Assembly (NCBI RefSeq): GCF_916619195.1
Contig: NZ_CAKAKL010000002.1
Coordinates: 746,001-810,000 of the forward strand
Length of the DNA: 64,000 nucleotides
DNA from: Inquilinus sp. Marseille-Q2685
GTDB taxonomy: Bacteria; Pseudomonadota; Alphaproteobacteria; DSM-16000; Inquilinaceae
Reading direction: 5' to 3'
Shown: one piece after another, positions 16,740-26,012 of the stretch
Layout of the letters: the number at the start of each line of letters is the position of its first letter
Position numbering within the stretch: position 1 is the first letter of the stretch
Made by a program: the position numbers and the translations under genes
Notes under the pieces: generated by a model
Database searches by the model: none
Told to the model about the DNA's origin: nothing
Seen by the model: the letters and a program-made list of their open reading frames with translations, nothing else

Positions 16740-17654
16740 ATGCTGCGCCCGAACTTCTACGTCCATCCGTCGCTCGACCGCGCCGGCCGCTACCGCCGCG
16801 ACACCGAGTGGATAGCCCGCGTCACGGTCAGCGAGCACACCCGGATCCTGCCGGTATGGCAGGGCCGCAACCTGATCGCCGGGCCGCCGGAGGCGCCGCA
16901 GGCCGCCTATCTTCCGGCGACCGAGGCCTGGTGGCGCGAGGCCGCGGCCGAGGTCGTGATGCTGGGCGTCAACGGCGACGTCACCTATCTCGCGGTCGAT
17001 GTCAGCGGCGTCGCGGATCCGGCCGCGGACCCGATTCTGGCCGGGATGGGCAGCTTCCTCGACCTGCGCGCCGTGGGGCCGCTGCTGCCGCATGACGAGG
17101 GCGCCCTCCTGGCCTATGCCCGCGGCATGGTCTGGTGGCACTCGCGCCACCGCTTCTGCGGCGTCTGCGGCCACCCGACGGCCAGCAGCGACGCCGGCCA
17201 CCGCCGCGACTGCACCAACCCCGACTGCCGCACCCAGCATTTCCCGCGCACCGACCCGGCGGTGATCATGCTGATCCATGACGGCGACCGGGTGCTGCTG
17301 GGCCGCCAGAAGGCCTGGCCGCCCGGCATGCATTCGGTGCTGGCCGGGTTCCTGGAGCCGGGCGAGAGCCTGGAGGACGCGGTCAAGCGCGAGGTGCTGG
17401 AGGAGGCCGGCATCCGGGTCGACGACGTCCGCTATCACTCCAGCCAGCCCTGGCCCTTCCCGCAGTCGCTGATGGTCGGCTTCACCGGCCGCGCCGTGAC
17501 CGCCGAGCTGCAGGTCGACGAGGACGAGCTGGAATCGGCCGCCTGGTTCGAGCGCGATTGGCTGCGCCGCCATGTCGACGACGAATCGTTCCGCCGGCCC
17601 CGCCGCGACAGCATCGCCCGGCGCCTGCTGGAGGACTGGCTGGCGGAGGAGTAG
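16740..17654 (+). CDS. nudC: NADH pyrophosphatase / RNA decapping-type Nudix hydrolase
   Basis: This 304-residue enzyme has the complete NudC layout. A zinc ribbon has C140, C143, C158 and C163. The Nudix box (203-225, GFLEPGE then REVLEEAGI) matches GX5EX7REUXEEXGU. SQPWPFPQS (235-243) is the motif that separates NADH pyrophosphatases from other Nudix enzymes. It cleaves NAD(H) to NMN(H) and AMP, and in E. coli removes NAD caps from RNA. The start was placed at 16740 because the extra 20 codons to 16680 are not family-like; the upstream start cannot be excluded. Confidence 0.92.
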   Translation: MLRPNFYVHPSLDRAGRYRRDTEWIARVTVSEHTRILPVWQGRNLIAGPPEAPQAAYLPATEAWWREAAAEVVMLGVNGDVTYLAVDVSGVADPAADPILAGMGSFLDLRAVGPLLPHDEGALLAYARGMVWWHSRHRFCGVCGHPTASSDAGHRRDCTNPDCRTQHFPRTDPAVIMLIHDGDRVLLGRQKAWPPGMHSVLAGFLEPGESLEDAVKREVLEEAGIRVDDVRYHSSQPWPFPQSLMVGFTGRAVTAELQVDEDELESAAWFERDWLRRHVDDESFRRPRRDSIARRLLEDWLAEE

Positions 17655-17673
17655 CCGACCAGCCGTTCCGGCG

Positions 17674-18540
17674 TCACTCGTCGGCAGCGATCTGGCTCGG
17701 GTCGCGGCGGAAGGGGTGGGCCGGGTAGACGCCGAGCAGGTGGAAGTTGCGGGTGAAGAACTGCAGCTCCTCCAGCGCGAAGCGCAGCGGCTGGTCGTCC
17801 GGATGGCCTTCGACGTCGGCGTAGAACTGGGTCTGGCTGAACCGGCCGCCCAGCATGTAGCTCTCGAGCTTGGTGATGTTCACGCCGTTGGTGGCGAAGC
17901 CGCCCAGCGCCTTGTAGAGGGCGGCCGGCACCGACCGCACCTCGAACACGAAGCTGGTCATCACCGGGCCGTTGTTCGGCTTCGGCCGCACCGGGTCGCG
18001 CGACAGCACGACGAAGCGGGTGGTGTTGTGCTCAGCATCCTCGATGTCGCCGGCCAGGATCTCCAGTTTGTAGATCTCCGCCGCCAGCCGGCTGGAGATG
18101 GCGGCAATGGCGGGGTCGCCCCGCTCGGCCACCATGCGCGCGGCGCCGGCGGTGTCGGCATGGTTGACCGGCTTCAGCCCGCGGGCCCGCAGCCACTGCC
18201 GGCACTGGCCCAGCGCCTGGACATGGCTGTGCACCTCATGGATATCCGCCAGCTTCGCGCCGGGCACCGCCACCAGCTGGTGGTTCACCCGCAGGAAGTG
18301 CTCGCCGATGATGTGCAGGCCCGATTCCGGCAGCAGGTGGTGCATGTCGGCGACGCGGCCGGCGATCGAGTTCTCGATCGGGATCATGCCGAGATCGGCG
18401 CGGCCGTCATGCACGGCCGCCAGCGCCTCCTCGAAGGACGGGCACGGCACCGTCTCCGCATCCGGGAAGGCCTGGCGCGACGCCATGTCGGAATTGGCCC
18501 CGGGCCAGCCCTGGAACGAGATCCTCTTGGCGCGGGTCAT
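17674..18540 (-). CDS. pheA: Prephenate dehydratase
   Basis: This 288-residue stand-alone prephenate dehydratase makes phenylpyruvate in phenylalanine synthesis. The catalytic part begins [20 protein letters not shown] and contains [18 protein letters not shown]-type [11 protein letters not shown], and NTTRFVVLS with the catalytic Thr. The last 90 residues form an ACT regulatory domain ([21 protein letters not shown] then NITKLESYM), implying feedback inhibition by phenylalanine. It overlaps kdsB by 4 bp (ATGA), so the pair is translationally coupled; this kdsB-pheA pairing is common in alphaproteobacteria. Confidence 0.95.
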   Translation of the reverse strand: MTRAKRISFQGWPGANSDMASRQAFPDAETVPCPSFEEALAAVHDGRADLGMIPIENSIAGRVADMHHLLPESGLHIIGEHFLRVNHQLVAVPGAKLADIHEVHSHVQALGQCRQWLRARGLKPVNHADTAGAARMVAERGDPAIAAISSRLAAEIYKLEILAGDIEDAEHNTTRFVVLSRDPVRPKPNNGPVMTSFVFEVRSVPAALYKALGGFATNGVNITKLESYMLGGRFSQTQFYADVEGHPDDQPLRFALEELQFFTRNFHLLGVYPAHPFRRDPSQIAADE

Positions 18541-19298
18541 CGCGCGGTTCCTTCCGCCAGCAGGCGCCGGGCGCGCTCCAGTTCCTCCTGGGTGTCGACG
18601 CCGAGCGGCACGGTGTCGACGATGGCGACGTCGATCCGCATCCCGGCGGTCAGCGCCCGCAGTTGCTCCAGCTTCTCGCGCCGCTCCAGCGCCGCGGGCG
18701 GCAGCGTCACGTAGCGCTCCAGCGCCGCCCGGCGATAGGCGTAGAGGCCGATATGGTGCAGCAGCGGCCCCTCGCCCGACGGCGCCGTGGTCCGGGTGAA
18801 GTAGAAGGCGCGGCCGGTCCGCGCCCCCTCCTCCCGCTCGACGATCGCCTTGACGATGGCGGGATTGGTCTTCTCCTCCTCGCGCACGATCACCGCGGCC
18901 AGCGTGCCGATATCGACCGCAGGGTCGTCCAGCAGCGCCACCGCGGCCCGCGGCAGGGCGGGATCCAGCGTCGGCAGGTCGCCCTGAACGTTGACCACGA
19001 TGTCATGGCGGCCGTCGGGGTCGATGCTGCGCAGCGCCTGGGCGATGCGGTCGGAGCCCGAGGGCAGGTCCGGGTCGGTCAGCACCGCGGTGCCGCCCGC
19101 CGCCTCGATCGCCTCGGCGATCGGCGTGTCGCCGCAGGCGACCACCACGGGGCCGAGGCCGGCCGCGACCGAGCGGCGCCAGACATGGACGATCATCGGC
19201 TCGCCATGGATGTCGGCCAGCGGCTTGTTCGGCAGGCGGGTCGCGGCCAGGCGCGCGGGGATGACGACGATGGGGTTGGAGGCGGCGGATGGGCTCAT
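18537..19298 (-). CDS. kdsB: 3-deoxy-manno-octulosonate cytidylyltransferase (CMP-KDO synthetase)
   Basis: This 253-residue cytoplasmic enzyme activates KDO with CTP for lipopolysaccharide inner core synthesis. The N-terminus [20 protein letters not shown] is the nucleotide-binding signature, with [10 protein letters not shown]-like [13 protein letters not shown] following. The motif [16 protein letters not shown] carries the metal-binding Asp, and [19 protein letters not shown] is the sugar-binding region. It is upstream of pheA in a coupled pair and divergent from the cytochrome c gene. Confidence 0.95.
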   Translation of the reverse strand: MSPSAASNPIVVIPARLAATRLPNKPLADIHGEPMIVHVWRRSVAAGLGPVVVACGDTPIAEAIEAAGGTAVLTDPDLPSGSDRIAQALRSIDPDGRHDIVVNVQGDLPTLDPALPRAAVALLDDPAVDIGTLAAVIVREEEKTNPAIVKAIVEREEGARTGRAFYFTRTTAPSGEGPLLHHIGLYAYRRAALERYVTLPPAALERREKLEQLRALTAGMRIDVAIVDTVPLGVDTQEELERARRLLAEGTAR

Positions 19299-19539
19299 GA
19301 TGCCGCGTCATCCACCCTTGCCGCGACGGCGTCAAGACCGGGCCGAATCCCGGATCGCCGGATGATCGCCGGGACGGGCCACGCGGCCGTCCTCCGCGGC
19401 GGCGGCAAAGGGTGTCGCAGCCGGACATCGCCCCTTGCCAGACCGATTGGAACGCCTCTACAAGACCCGCGGGCCCGCACGGCCGAATCGAGTCGTGCGT
19501 CCGGGGAGGTTGCCGTCGCGCTTCGAGGTGAGATCCGGC

Positions 19540-20172
19540 ATGGAATTCAATAAAATATTCGCTGCTGTCCTGCTGGCCGGCATCATCGGAATGGCGACCG
19601 GCATCGTTGCCGACGTCCTGGTCTCGCCGGAACCGCTGAAGGAAAACGCATTCAAGGTCGACACCAGCGCCGTCGCCACCGCGCCGGCCGCCGGCGCCGA
19701 GCAGGCCGGGCCGTCGATCCCGCCGATCGCGCCGCTGCTGGCCAGCGCCGACCCGGCCAAGGGGCAGCAGCTGTCCAAGGCCTGCACCGCCTGCCACACC
19801 TTCGAGAAGGGCGGCGCCAACAAGGTCGGCCCGAACCAGTGGAACCTGGTCGACGCGCCGATGGGCCACAAGGAAGACTTCAACTACTCGGCCGCGATCA
19901 AGAAGAAGCACGAGGAAGGCGCGAAATGGACCTATGAGGAGCTGAACGAGTTCCTCGCCGGCCCGAAGGCGCACATCCCGGGCACGACCATGACCTATGC
20001 CGGGATGAAGAGCGAGAAGGACCGTGCCGACCTGATCGCCTGGCTGCGCACCAACGCCGACACGCCCGCACCGCTGCCGAGCCCGGATGCCGCCCCCGCA
20101 GGCGGTGCCGCCCCGGCGGGCGGCGAGGCGCCGGCCGGCGGGTCGGAACAGGCGCCGAAGAGCGGCGGCTGA
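19540..20172 (+). CDS. cycM: Membrane-anchored cytochrome c (CycM-type)
   Basis: This 210-residue protein has the uncleaved N-terminal anchor FNKIFAAVLLAGIIGMATGI and one class I haem c domain. The haem motif is CTACH (C82, C85, H86) and the axial Met is M151 in PGTTMTYAGM. It should sit on the periplasmic face and carry electrons to a terminal oxidase such as cytochrome aa3. The start at 19540 follows GAGGTGAG and begins just before the anchor. The last 40 residues form a Pro/Ala/Gly-rich tail absent from many homologues. Its divergent position next to kdsB and pheA is conserved in alphaproteobacteria (recalled, not searched). Confidence 0.88.
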   Translation: MEFNKIFAAVLLAGIIGMATGIVADVLVSPEPLKENAFKVDTSAVATAPAAGAEQAGPSIPPIAPLLASADPAKGQQLSKACTACHTFEKGGANKVGPNQWNLVDAPMGHKEDFNYSAAIKKKHEEGAKWTYEELNEFLAGPKAHIPGTTMTYAGMKSEKDRADLIAWLRTNADTPAPLPSPDAAPAGGAAPAGGEAPAGGSEQAPKSGG

Positions 20173-20197
20173 TCGCCGCAGCCCTGCCTTTCCGGAG

Positions 20198-20223
20198 CGG
20201 GACCGCCAAAAGCGGTCCCGTTT
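20198..20223 (+). terminator. Intrinsic terminator after the cytochrome c gene
   Basis: CGGGACCGC (20198-20206) pairs perfectly with GCGGTCCCG (20212-20220) around CAAAA and is followed by TTT. It lies 25 bp after the stop codon. Confidence 0.85.
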
Positions 20224-20320
20224 CCATTTATGTTTGGCTTTATTCCGCGCCGTGGGATTCCCTAGACTCCGCCCATCGACCGGCGCCATGGCGGCGCCGG
20301 ATGTCCGGCCCGGGAGCCTC

Positions 20321-22168
20321 ATGCGCATCGTCACCGCCCTCCTGCTCGTCCTCGCCCTCGCGGCCCCGGCCGTCGTTCGCGCGGAGGAGCCGGCGGCGAG
20401 CCATGCCCTGGCCCTGTTCGGCCAGCCGAAATACCCGGCCGGCTTCGCCCATTTCGACTATGCCGACCCGGACGCGCCGAAGGGCGGCAGCCTAGTGCTG
20501 AGCACGGTCGGCACCTTCGACACGCTGAACGTCATCCCCGACACGACATGGCCACGGTCGATCGGTCTGCTCAATGATTCGCTGATGGTGGAGAGCCAGG
20601 ACGAATCCGGGGTCTATTACGGCCTGCTGGCGGAGAGCGTGACGGTTCCGGACGACGCCGCCTGGGCGATCTTCACCTTGCGGCCGGAAGCGCGCTGGCA
20701 CGACGGCGTGCCGGTGACGGCCGAGGACGTGGTGTGGAGCTGGGAAACGGTGCGCGACAAGGCCGAGCCGTTCCTGAAGTCCTTCTTCCGCGACGTCACC
20801 GGCGCGGAAGCGCTGGACGACCGCCGGGTGCGCTTCACCTTCGCCAGCCGCAACACCCGCAAGCCGATCGGCCAGGTGGCGAACTCGCTGCCGGTCCTGC
20901 CGAAGCACTGGTGGACCTCGAACGGCCGCGATGTCGGCCAGGGCACGGTCGAGCCGCCGCTCGGCAGCGGCCCCTACCGCATCGCCTCGGTCGATCCCGG
21001 CCGGACCCTGACGTGGGAGCGGGTGCCGGACTATTGGGGCCGCGACCTGCCGGTGAACCGCGGCCAGTGGAATTTCGATCGCATCCGCTACGACTATTAC
21101 CGCGACCGCGACGCCGAGTTCGAGGCGTTCAAGGGCGGCAACTCCGACTTCCGGCAGGAGTTCACCTCGCTGTTCTGGGCCACCGGCTACGACATCCCGG
21201 CGGCGCGCGACGGGCGCCTCATCCGCGCCGAAATCGCCAGCGAGGATCCTCGCGGCATGCAGGGATACTTCTTCAATCTGCGCCGGGCCCCCTTCTCCGA
21301 TCCCAAGGTGCGCGAGGCGCTGGGCTGGCTGTACGATTTCGAGTGGGTGAACAAGACCCTGTTCTCCGGCCTGTACGACCGGCTGACCAGCTACTTCAAC
21401 GCCGAGGGCTTCCGTTCCTCCGGCGTGCCGGAGGGCGAGGAGAAGGCGCTGCTGGAGCCGTTCCGCGGCCAGGTGCCGGATGCGCTGTTCGACACCCCCT
21501 TCGCCCTGCCGAAGACGGATGGCAGCGGCAACATGCGCGACAACATTCGCACCGCGCTGCGCCTGTTGAAGGAGGCGGGGTGGGAGCAGCGCGACGGGGT
21601 GATGACCAACATCGCCACCGGCGAGCCGATGCGGTTCGAGATCCTCGACGACACACCGCAGTTCGAGCGGGTGACCCAGCCCTTCATCGAACGGCTGCGG
21701 CAGGTGGGCATCCAGGCGAGCCTGCGCATCGTCGACGCGGCGCAGTTCCAGCAACGCTACAAGAGCTTCGATTTCGACGTCACGATCTTCGCCTACACCT
21801 TCTATCCCCCGCCGGGCAGCGAACTGCGCACCTATTTCGGCTCCGAGGCGGCGGGCATCGACGGCTCCGGCAACCTGATGGGGATCCGCAACCCGGTGGT
21901 GGACGCGCTGATCGACAAGGTCGTGGCCGCCCGCGACCTGTCGTCGCTGCAGGTTGCGACCCGCGCGCTCGATCGCGTGTTGTTGTGGAACCGCTACCTG
22001 ATCCCGCAATGGGGCAAGGCCGACGCCTGGGTGGCCTACTGGAACCGCTTCGGCCAGCCGAAGACGCAGCCGTCGCACCGCTTCGGCGACCCCAATGGGA
22101 TCGCGTTCCCCTCGACCTGGTGGATCGATCCGGCGAAAGATGCGGCGCTGAACCGGGCAAGTCGATGA
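20321..22168 (+). CDS. Peptide-type ABC substrate-binding protein 1 (YejA-like, Sec signal)
   Basis: This 615-residue family 5 solute-binding protein begins MRIVTALLLVLALAAPAVVRA, a Sec signal, with GGGAGC upstream of the ATG at 20321. The mature part shows YPAGFAHFDYADPDAPKGG and the DGVPVTAEDVVWSWE helix, typical of the YejA branch that binds peptides such as microcin C in enterobacteria. Binding-lobe sequences GSGPYRIASVDPGR and GYFFNLRRAPFSDPKVREAL are intact. It is the first of three tandem paralogues that precede yejB, yejE and yejF, and its stop overlaps the next start (ATGA). Confidence 0.9.
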   Translation: MRIVTALLLVLALAAPAVVRAEEPAASHALALFGQPKYPAGFAHFDYADPDAPKGGSLVLSTVGTFDTLNVIPDTTWPRSIGLLNDSLMVESQDESGVYYGLLAESVTVPDDAAWAIFTLRPEARWHDGVPVTAEDVVWSWETVRDKAEPFLKSFFRDVTGAEALDDRRVRFTFASRNTRKPIGQVANSLPVLPKHWWTSNGRDVGQGTVEPPLGSGPYRIASVDPGRTLTWERVPDYWGRDLPVNRGQWNFDRIRYDYYRDRDAEFEAFKGGNSDFRQEFTSLFWATGYDIPAARDGRLIRAEIASEDPRGMQGYFFNLRRAPFSDPKVREALGWLYDFEWVNKTLFSGLYDRLTSYFNAEGFRSSGVPEGEEKALLEPFRGQVPDALFDTPFALPKTDGSGNMRDNIRTALRLLKEAGWEQRDGVMTNIATGEPMRFEILDDTPQFERVTQPFIERLRQVGIQASLRIVDAAQFQQRYKSFDFDVTIFAYTFYPPPGSELRTYFGSEAAGIDGSGNLMGIRNPVVDALIDKVVAARDLSSLQVATRALDRVLLWNRYLIPQWGKADAWVAYWNRFGQPKTQPSHRFGDPNGIAFPSTWWIDPAKDAALNRASR

Positions 22169-24057
22169 AGAGCATGCTGACGCGACGTGAATTCGGCCGG
22201 ATGGCCCTGGCGACGGGCTTCGCCGCCCCGCTTCTGGGCGGCGTTCCTGCCCTGGCGCGGCCCAAGCTGGCGGCAGGTGCGGGCAACCTGACGACGCTGA
22301 AGAGCTTCGCAGAGTTCGGCGACCCGGTCTATCCGGCGGATTTCACGCAGTTCAAATACGTCGATCCGGCGGCGCCGAAGGGCGGGACCATCCGCCTCGC
22401 CGCGATCGGGACCTTCGAGCGCCTGGACACCATCCGCGTCGGCGGCGACTGGGCCGCGGGCATCGGCAATACCATGAGCAGCCTGATGACCGGCTCGGGC
22501 GACGAGCTGTCCAGCTACTATCCGATGATCGCCGAAAGCGTCTCCGTCCCGGACGACCTGTCCCATGCCGTGTTCACCCTGGATCCCCGGGCGACATGGC
22601 AGGACGGCACCCCCATCCTGGCCGAGGATTTCGTCTTCGCCTTCGACTTCATCAAGGCGAATGCGCGCCCGCTGCTGAAGCAGTTCTGGGTCGATATCGA
22701 GAAGGCGACGCTGGTGTCGGAACGCCAGGTCCGCTTCGACTTCGCCACCCGGGACAATTGGCGGACCCTCGGCAAAGTCTGCGGTTTCGGCCCGATGCCG
22801 AAGCGGTGGTGGGAGGCGTCCGGCCGCGACATCGCCAAATCCTATGTCGAGCCGGTGCTGTCCGAGGGGCCGTATCGGATCACCAAGGTCGAGCCGGGTC
22901 GCGGCATCACCTATGAGCGCGTCGACGACTGGTGGGCGAAGGACCTGCCGGTCAATGTGGGCCAGAACAACGCCGATCGGATCTCTTACACCTATTATCG
23001 CGACCAGGACGTGATGTTCGAGGCGTTCATGGCCGGCGAATTCGACTTCTGGGCCGAGAACCAGGCCAAGCGCTGGGCCACGGAGTACGATCGGGACGTC
23101 GTCAAGTCGGGTCGGGTCCAGAAGCTGCTGCTGCCCGACAACACCCCCAGCGGCTTCGTCGGCTTCGTCTTCAACACGCGGCGCCCGATCTTCCAGGATA
23201 TGCGGGTCCGGCAGGCGATCGCGCTGCTCTACGACTTCGAGTGGACGAACCGGAACGTCTTCTACAGCCAGTATGTCCGGGCGAAGAGCTATTTCCCGAA
23301 TTCGGATTACGGTACCACGGATTTCCCGCTGCCGGAGGGTGAGGAGAAGGCGATCCTGGAGCGCTTCGGCGACCGGATCCCGGCAGAGATCTTCACCACC
23401 CCCTTCACGGTGTCCGAGACCGACGGGTCGGGCCAGATCCGGCCGCAGTTGCGCGAGGCCTGGCGCCTGCTCAAGGAGGCTGGCTGGGAGGTGCGGAACG
23501 GCACCCTGACCAATAGCGCGACCGGCCAGCCCTTCCGGTTCGAGTATCTGGATAATGACGACGGCCTGCAGCGGATGGTCCAGCCCTTCGTGGCCAATCT
23601 GGCGCGGGCGGGGATCAAGGCCGAGATCCGCATCGTCGACACGCCGCAATACCAGCGGCGCGTGCAGGATTTCGACTACGACATGATCTATATCGCGGCG
23701 AACTTCTTCCCGCCGCCCGGCCCGGAGATGGAGGGCTATTTCATGTCGACCACGGTCGACCAGCAGGACAGCGGCAACTGGGCCGGGATCAAGGACCCGG
23801 TCGTCGATGCGCTGGTCAAGGAGATCATCGCCGAGCATGAGGATCTCGACAGGATCAAGGCCACCACCCGGGCGCTCGACCGGGTGCTGCTGCGCGGCCA
23901 CTACATCATCCCGTCCTACTATCTGAACAAGACTCGCCTCGCCTTCTGGGACAAGTTCGCTCGGCCAGAGACGCCGCCCTATTACGGCACAGGCTTCCCC
24001 GACGCGTGGTGGATCGATCCAGCGAAGGATGCGGCGTTGAAGCGCGGACAGGGATGA
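22165..24057 (+). CDS. Peptide-type ABC substrate-binding protein 2 (YejA-like, Tat signal)
   Basis: This is a 630-residue paralogue of its neighbours. Its N-terminus TRREFGRMALATGFAAPLL carries a twin-arginine motif (T-R-R-x-F), so export in folded form by Tat is predicted, unlike the Sec-type first copy. YPADFTQFKYVDPAAPKGG and DGTPILAEDFVFAFDF mark the family, and the lobe motif reads EGPYRITKVEPGRGITYERV. The ATG at 22165 overlaps the previous stop by 4 bp. It probably feeds the same YejB/E/F permease with a different ligand, which is inference. Confidence 0.9.
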   Translation: MKSMLTRREFGRMALATGFAAPLLGGVPALARPKLAAGAGNLTTLKSFAEFGDPVYPADFTQFKYVDPAAPKGGTIRLAAIGTFERLDTIRVGGDWAAGIGNTMSSLMTGSGDELSSYYPMIAESVSVPDDLSHAVFTLDPRATWQDGTPILAEDFVFAFDFIKANARPLLKQFWVDIEKATLVSERQVRFDFATRDNWRTLGKVCGFGPMPKRWWEASGRDIAKSYVEPVLSEGPYRITKVEPGRGITYERVDDWWAKDLPVNVGQNNADRISYTYYRDQDVMFEAFMAGEFDFWAENQAKRWATEYDRDVVKSGRVQKLLLPDNTPSGFVGFVFNTRRPIFQDMRVRQAIALLYDFEWTNRNVFYSQYVRAKSYFPNSDYGTTDFPLPEGEEKAILERFGDRIPAEIFTTPFTVSETDGSGQIRPQLREAWRLLKEAGWEVRNGTLTNSATGQPFRFEYLDNDDGLQRMVQPFVANLARAGIKAEIRIVDTPQYQRRVQDFDYDMIYIAANFFPPPGPEMEGYFMSTTVDQQDSGNWAGIKDPVVDALVKEIIAEHEDLDRIKATTRALDRVLLRGHYIIPSYYLNKTRLAFWDKFARPETPPYYGTGFPDAWWIDPAKDAALKRGQG

Positions 24058-24067
24058 GGAGCCAGCG

Positions 24068-25954
24068 ATGAGGGATCCGAGAGTCACCCGCCGGCAGTTC
24101 ACGCTGGGCTCGATGCTCGCCGCGGCGGCCCAGGCCATGCCCTGGCCCCGCGCCTTCGCCCAGGCCGCCCCCGCCGTCCGGGCCGGATACAAGCCGCCGA
24201 GCCACTTCCTGTCGCTGCTGGGCCGCCCCGCCCAGTATCCCGCGAACTTCGCGCATTGGGATTATGTAAACCCGGATGCGCCCAGGGGCGGCCAGTTGAT
24301 CCTCGGCACGCGCGGCACCTTCGACACGCTCAACGACTATTCGGCGCTCGGCACGGGGACCAGGGTCGTGATGGGCGCGCTGTACGAATCCCTGATCACC
24401 TCCAATCTCGACGAGCTCGCGGTCGAGTACGCCAATCTCGCCGAAAGCATCGAGGAGTCGGAGGACAAGCTCTCGCTGATCTGCCGGCTGCGGGACGGCC
24501 CGCATTTCCACGACGGCAAGCCGATCACCACGGACGACATCCTGTTCACTCACGAGACCTTCCGCGAAAAGGCGGCTCCCTATTTCAAGGCGACCTATTA
24601 CGAGTATCTCGACCGGATCGACGTGCTGGACGACCGCACCGTCCGCTTCACCGCCAAGGATCTGTCGAATCCCGAACTGCTGATGGGCGTCGCCTCCCTG
24701 CCCATCCTGCCCAAGCACTGGTGGTCGACCCGCGACTTCAGCGCGCCGATCCTGGAGCCGATGCTGGGCAGCGGCCGGCGGCGCCTCAAGGCCGTCGACC
24801 CCGGCCGCTCCTTCACGCTGGAGCGCGTCGAGGACTACTGGGGAAAGGATCTGCCGCAGAATATCGGGACCGGGAACTTCGACCAGATCACCTATCAGTA
24901 TTATCGCGACTTCAACGTCCTCTATGAGGCGCTGAAGGCGGGCGAGTTCGATTTCATGAGCATCACCTCGCCGCAGGAATGGACGACCGGCTTCAACAGC
25001 CTGCCGGCCTTGAAGACCGGTGCCTTCAAGAAGGAGGAGTTTCCGTCCCAGGCGCCGGAATCCTACGGGATGCTGATCTTCAACCTGCGCCGGCCGCTGT
25101 TCTCGGATGTGCGTGTCCGCCGCGCGCTCAACTACCTCTACGATTTCGAGACGACGCAGAAGACCAGCTATTACGGGCTCTATCAGCGGGCGCAGGGGCA
25201 TTTCCCCAATACGGAGTTCATGTTCGAGGGCCTGCCCCAGGGCCGTGAGCTGGAGATCCTGGAGAAGTACCGGGGCCGAATCCCCGACGAGATCTTCACC
25301 ACCGAATTTCGCCAGCCGACCACCGACGGCAACGGCAATATCCGGTCGAACATGCGGGCCGCCCTCGACCTGCTGAAGCAGGCGGGATGGGAGCTGCGCG
25401 ACAACCGGCTGACCAACACCGCCACCGGCGACGTCGCCTCGATCGAGATGATCTTCTTCGATTCCGAGATGGAGAAGACGATCCTGCCGTTTACCCAGAA
25501 CCTGCGGCGCGTCGGCATCCAGGCGACGCCCAGACTGCTGGACGTCCCGCAATTCCAGACCCGGATGCACGAGTTCGAGTTCGACATCCTGCCCGGCTTC
25601 ATGCCGCCCGCCTATCCGCCCGGCGCGGAGCAGAAGTCCCGCTGGCATTCGCTCTATGCCGACCAAAAGGGCGGACTCAACATCCAGGGGACCCGCGACC
25701 CCGTCGTCGACGAGATGGTCGATTACCTGGTCGCCACGAACGAGTGGGATGAACGGGGGGCGGCCAGCAGGGCGTTCAACCGCTACATCACCTGGCAGTT
25801 CTATTCGATCATGCTGTATTACGATCCGGTCGACCGGATCGGGTACTGGGACATCTTCGGCAGGCCGGACAAGCGGCCCAAGATGAATCTCGGCTTCGCC
25901 ACCTGGTGGTACAGCGAGCACAACCCGCAAGCCCTGAGGGGACGGCGCCGGTGA
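24068..25954 (+). CDS. Peptide-type ABC substrate-binding protein 3 (YejA-like, Tat signal)
   Basis: This 628-residue third paralogue starts with VTRRQFTLGSMLAAAAQAM, a twin-arginine signal, and begins 10 bp after the second copy. The family motifs YPANFAHWDYVNPDAPRGG and DGKPITTDDILFTHETF are present. In the lobe loop where copies 1 and 2 have GSGPYRI or EGPYRI, this copy reads GSGRRRLKAVDPGR, replacing the usual Pro-Tyr by basic residues; this may change ligand preference. DLPQN also replaces the DLPVN of copies 1 and 2. It lies 58 bp upstream of yejB. Confidence 0.9.
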   Translation: MRDPRVTRRQFTLGSMLAAAAQAMPWPRAFAQAAPAVRAGYKPPSHFLSLLGRPAQYPANFAHWDYVNPDAPRGGQLILGTRGTFDTLNDYSALGTGTRVVMGALYESLITSNLDELAVEYANLAESIEESEDKLSLICRLRDGPHFHDGKPITTDDILFTHETFREKAAPYFKATYYEYLDRIDVLDDRTVRFTAKDLSNPELLMGVASLPILPKHWWSTRDFSAPILEPMLGSGRRRLKAVDPGRSFTLERVEDYWGKDLPQNIGTGNFDQITYQYYRDFNVLYEALKAGEFDFMSITSPQEWTTGFNSLPALKTGAFKKEEFPSQAPESYGMLIFNLRRPLFSDVRVRRALNYLYDFETTQKTSYYGLYQRAQGHFPNTEFMFEGLPQGRELEILEKYRGRIPDEIFTTEFRQPTTDGNGNIRSNMRAALDLLKQAGWELRDNRLTNTATGDVASIEMIFFDSEMEKTILPFTQNLRRVGIQATPRLLDVPQFQTRMHEFEFDILPGFMPPAYPPGAEQKSRWHSLYADQKGGLNIQGTRDPVVDEMVDYLVATNEWDERGAASRAFNRYITWQFYSIMLYYDPVDRIGYWDIFGRPDKRPKMNLGFATWWYSEHNPQALRGRRR

Positions 25955-26012
25955 TCATCAACCCTTGTTGTCATTCACCTCGACCCGCGTCGCCAGGGCG
26001 GGAGGCTGAGGC

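Noticed and set aside
20198-20223. Small RNA or riboswitch upstream of the Yej operon
   Set aside because: The hairpin has terminator form directly after the cytochrome gene and does not resemble a known riboswitch.
22036-24192. Long minus-strand frames over the Yej-type binding proteins
   Set aside because: They are antisense to well-supported genes, lack family motifs and lack ribosome sites.
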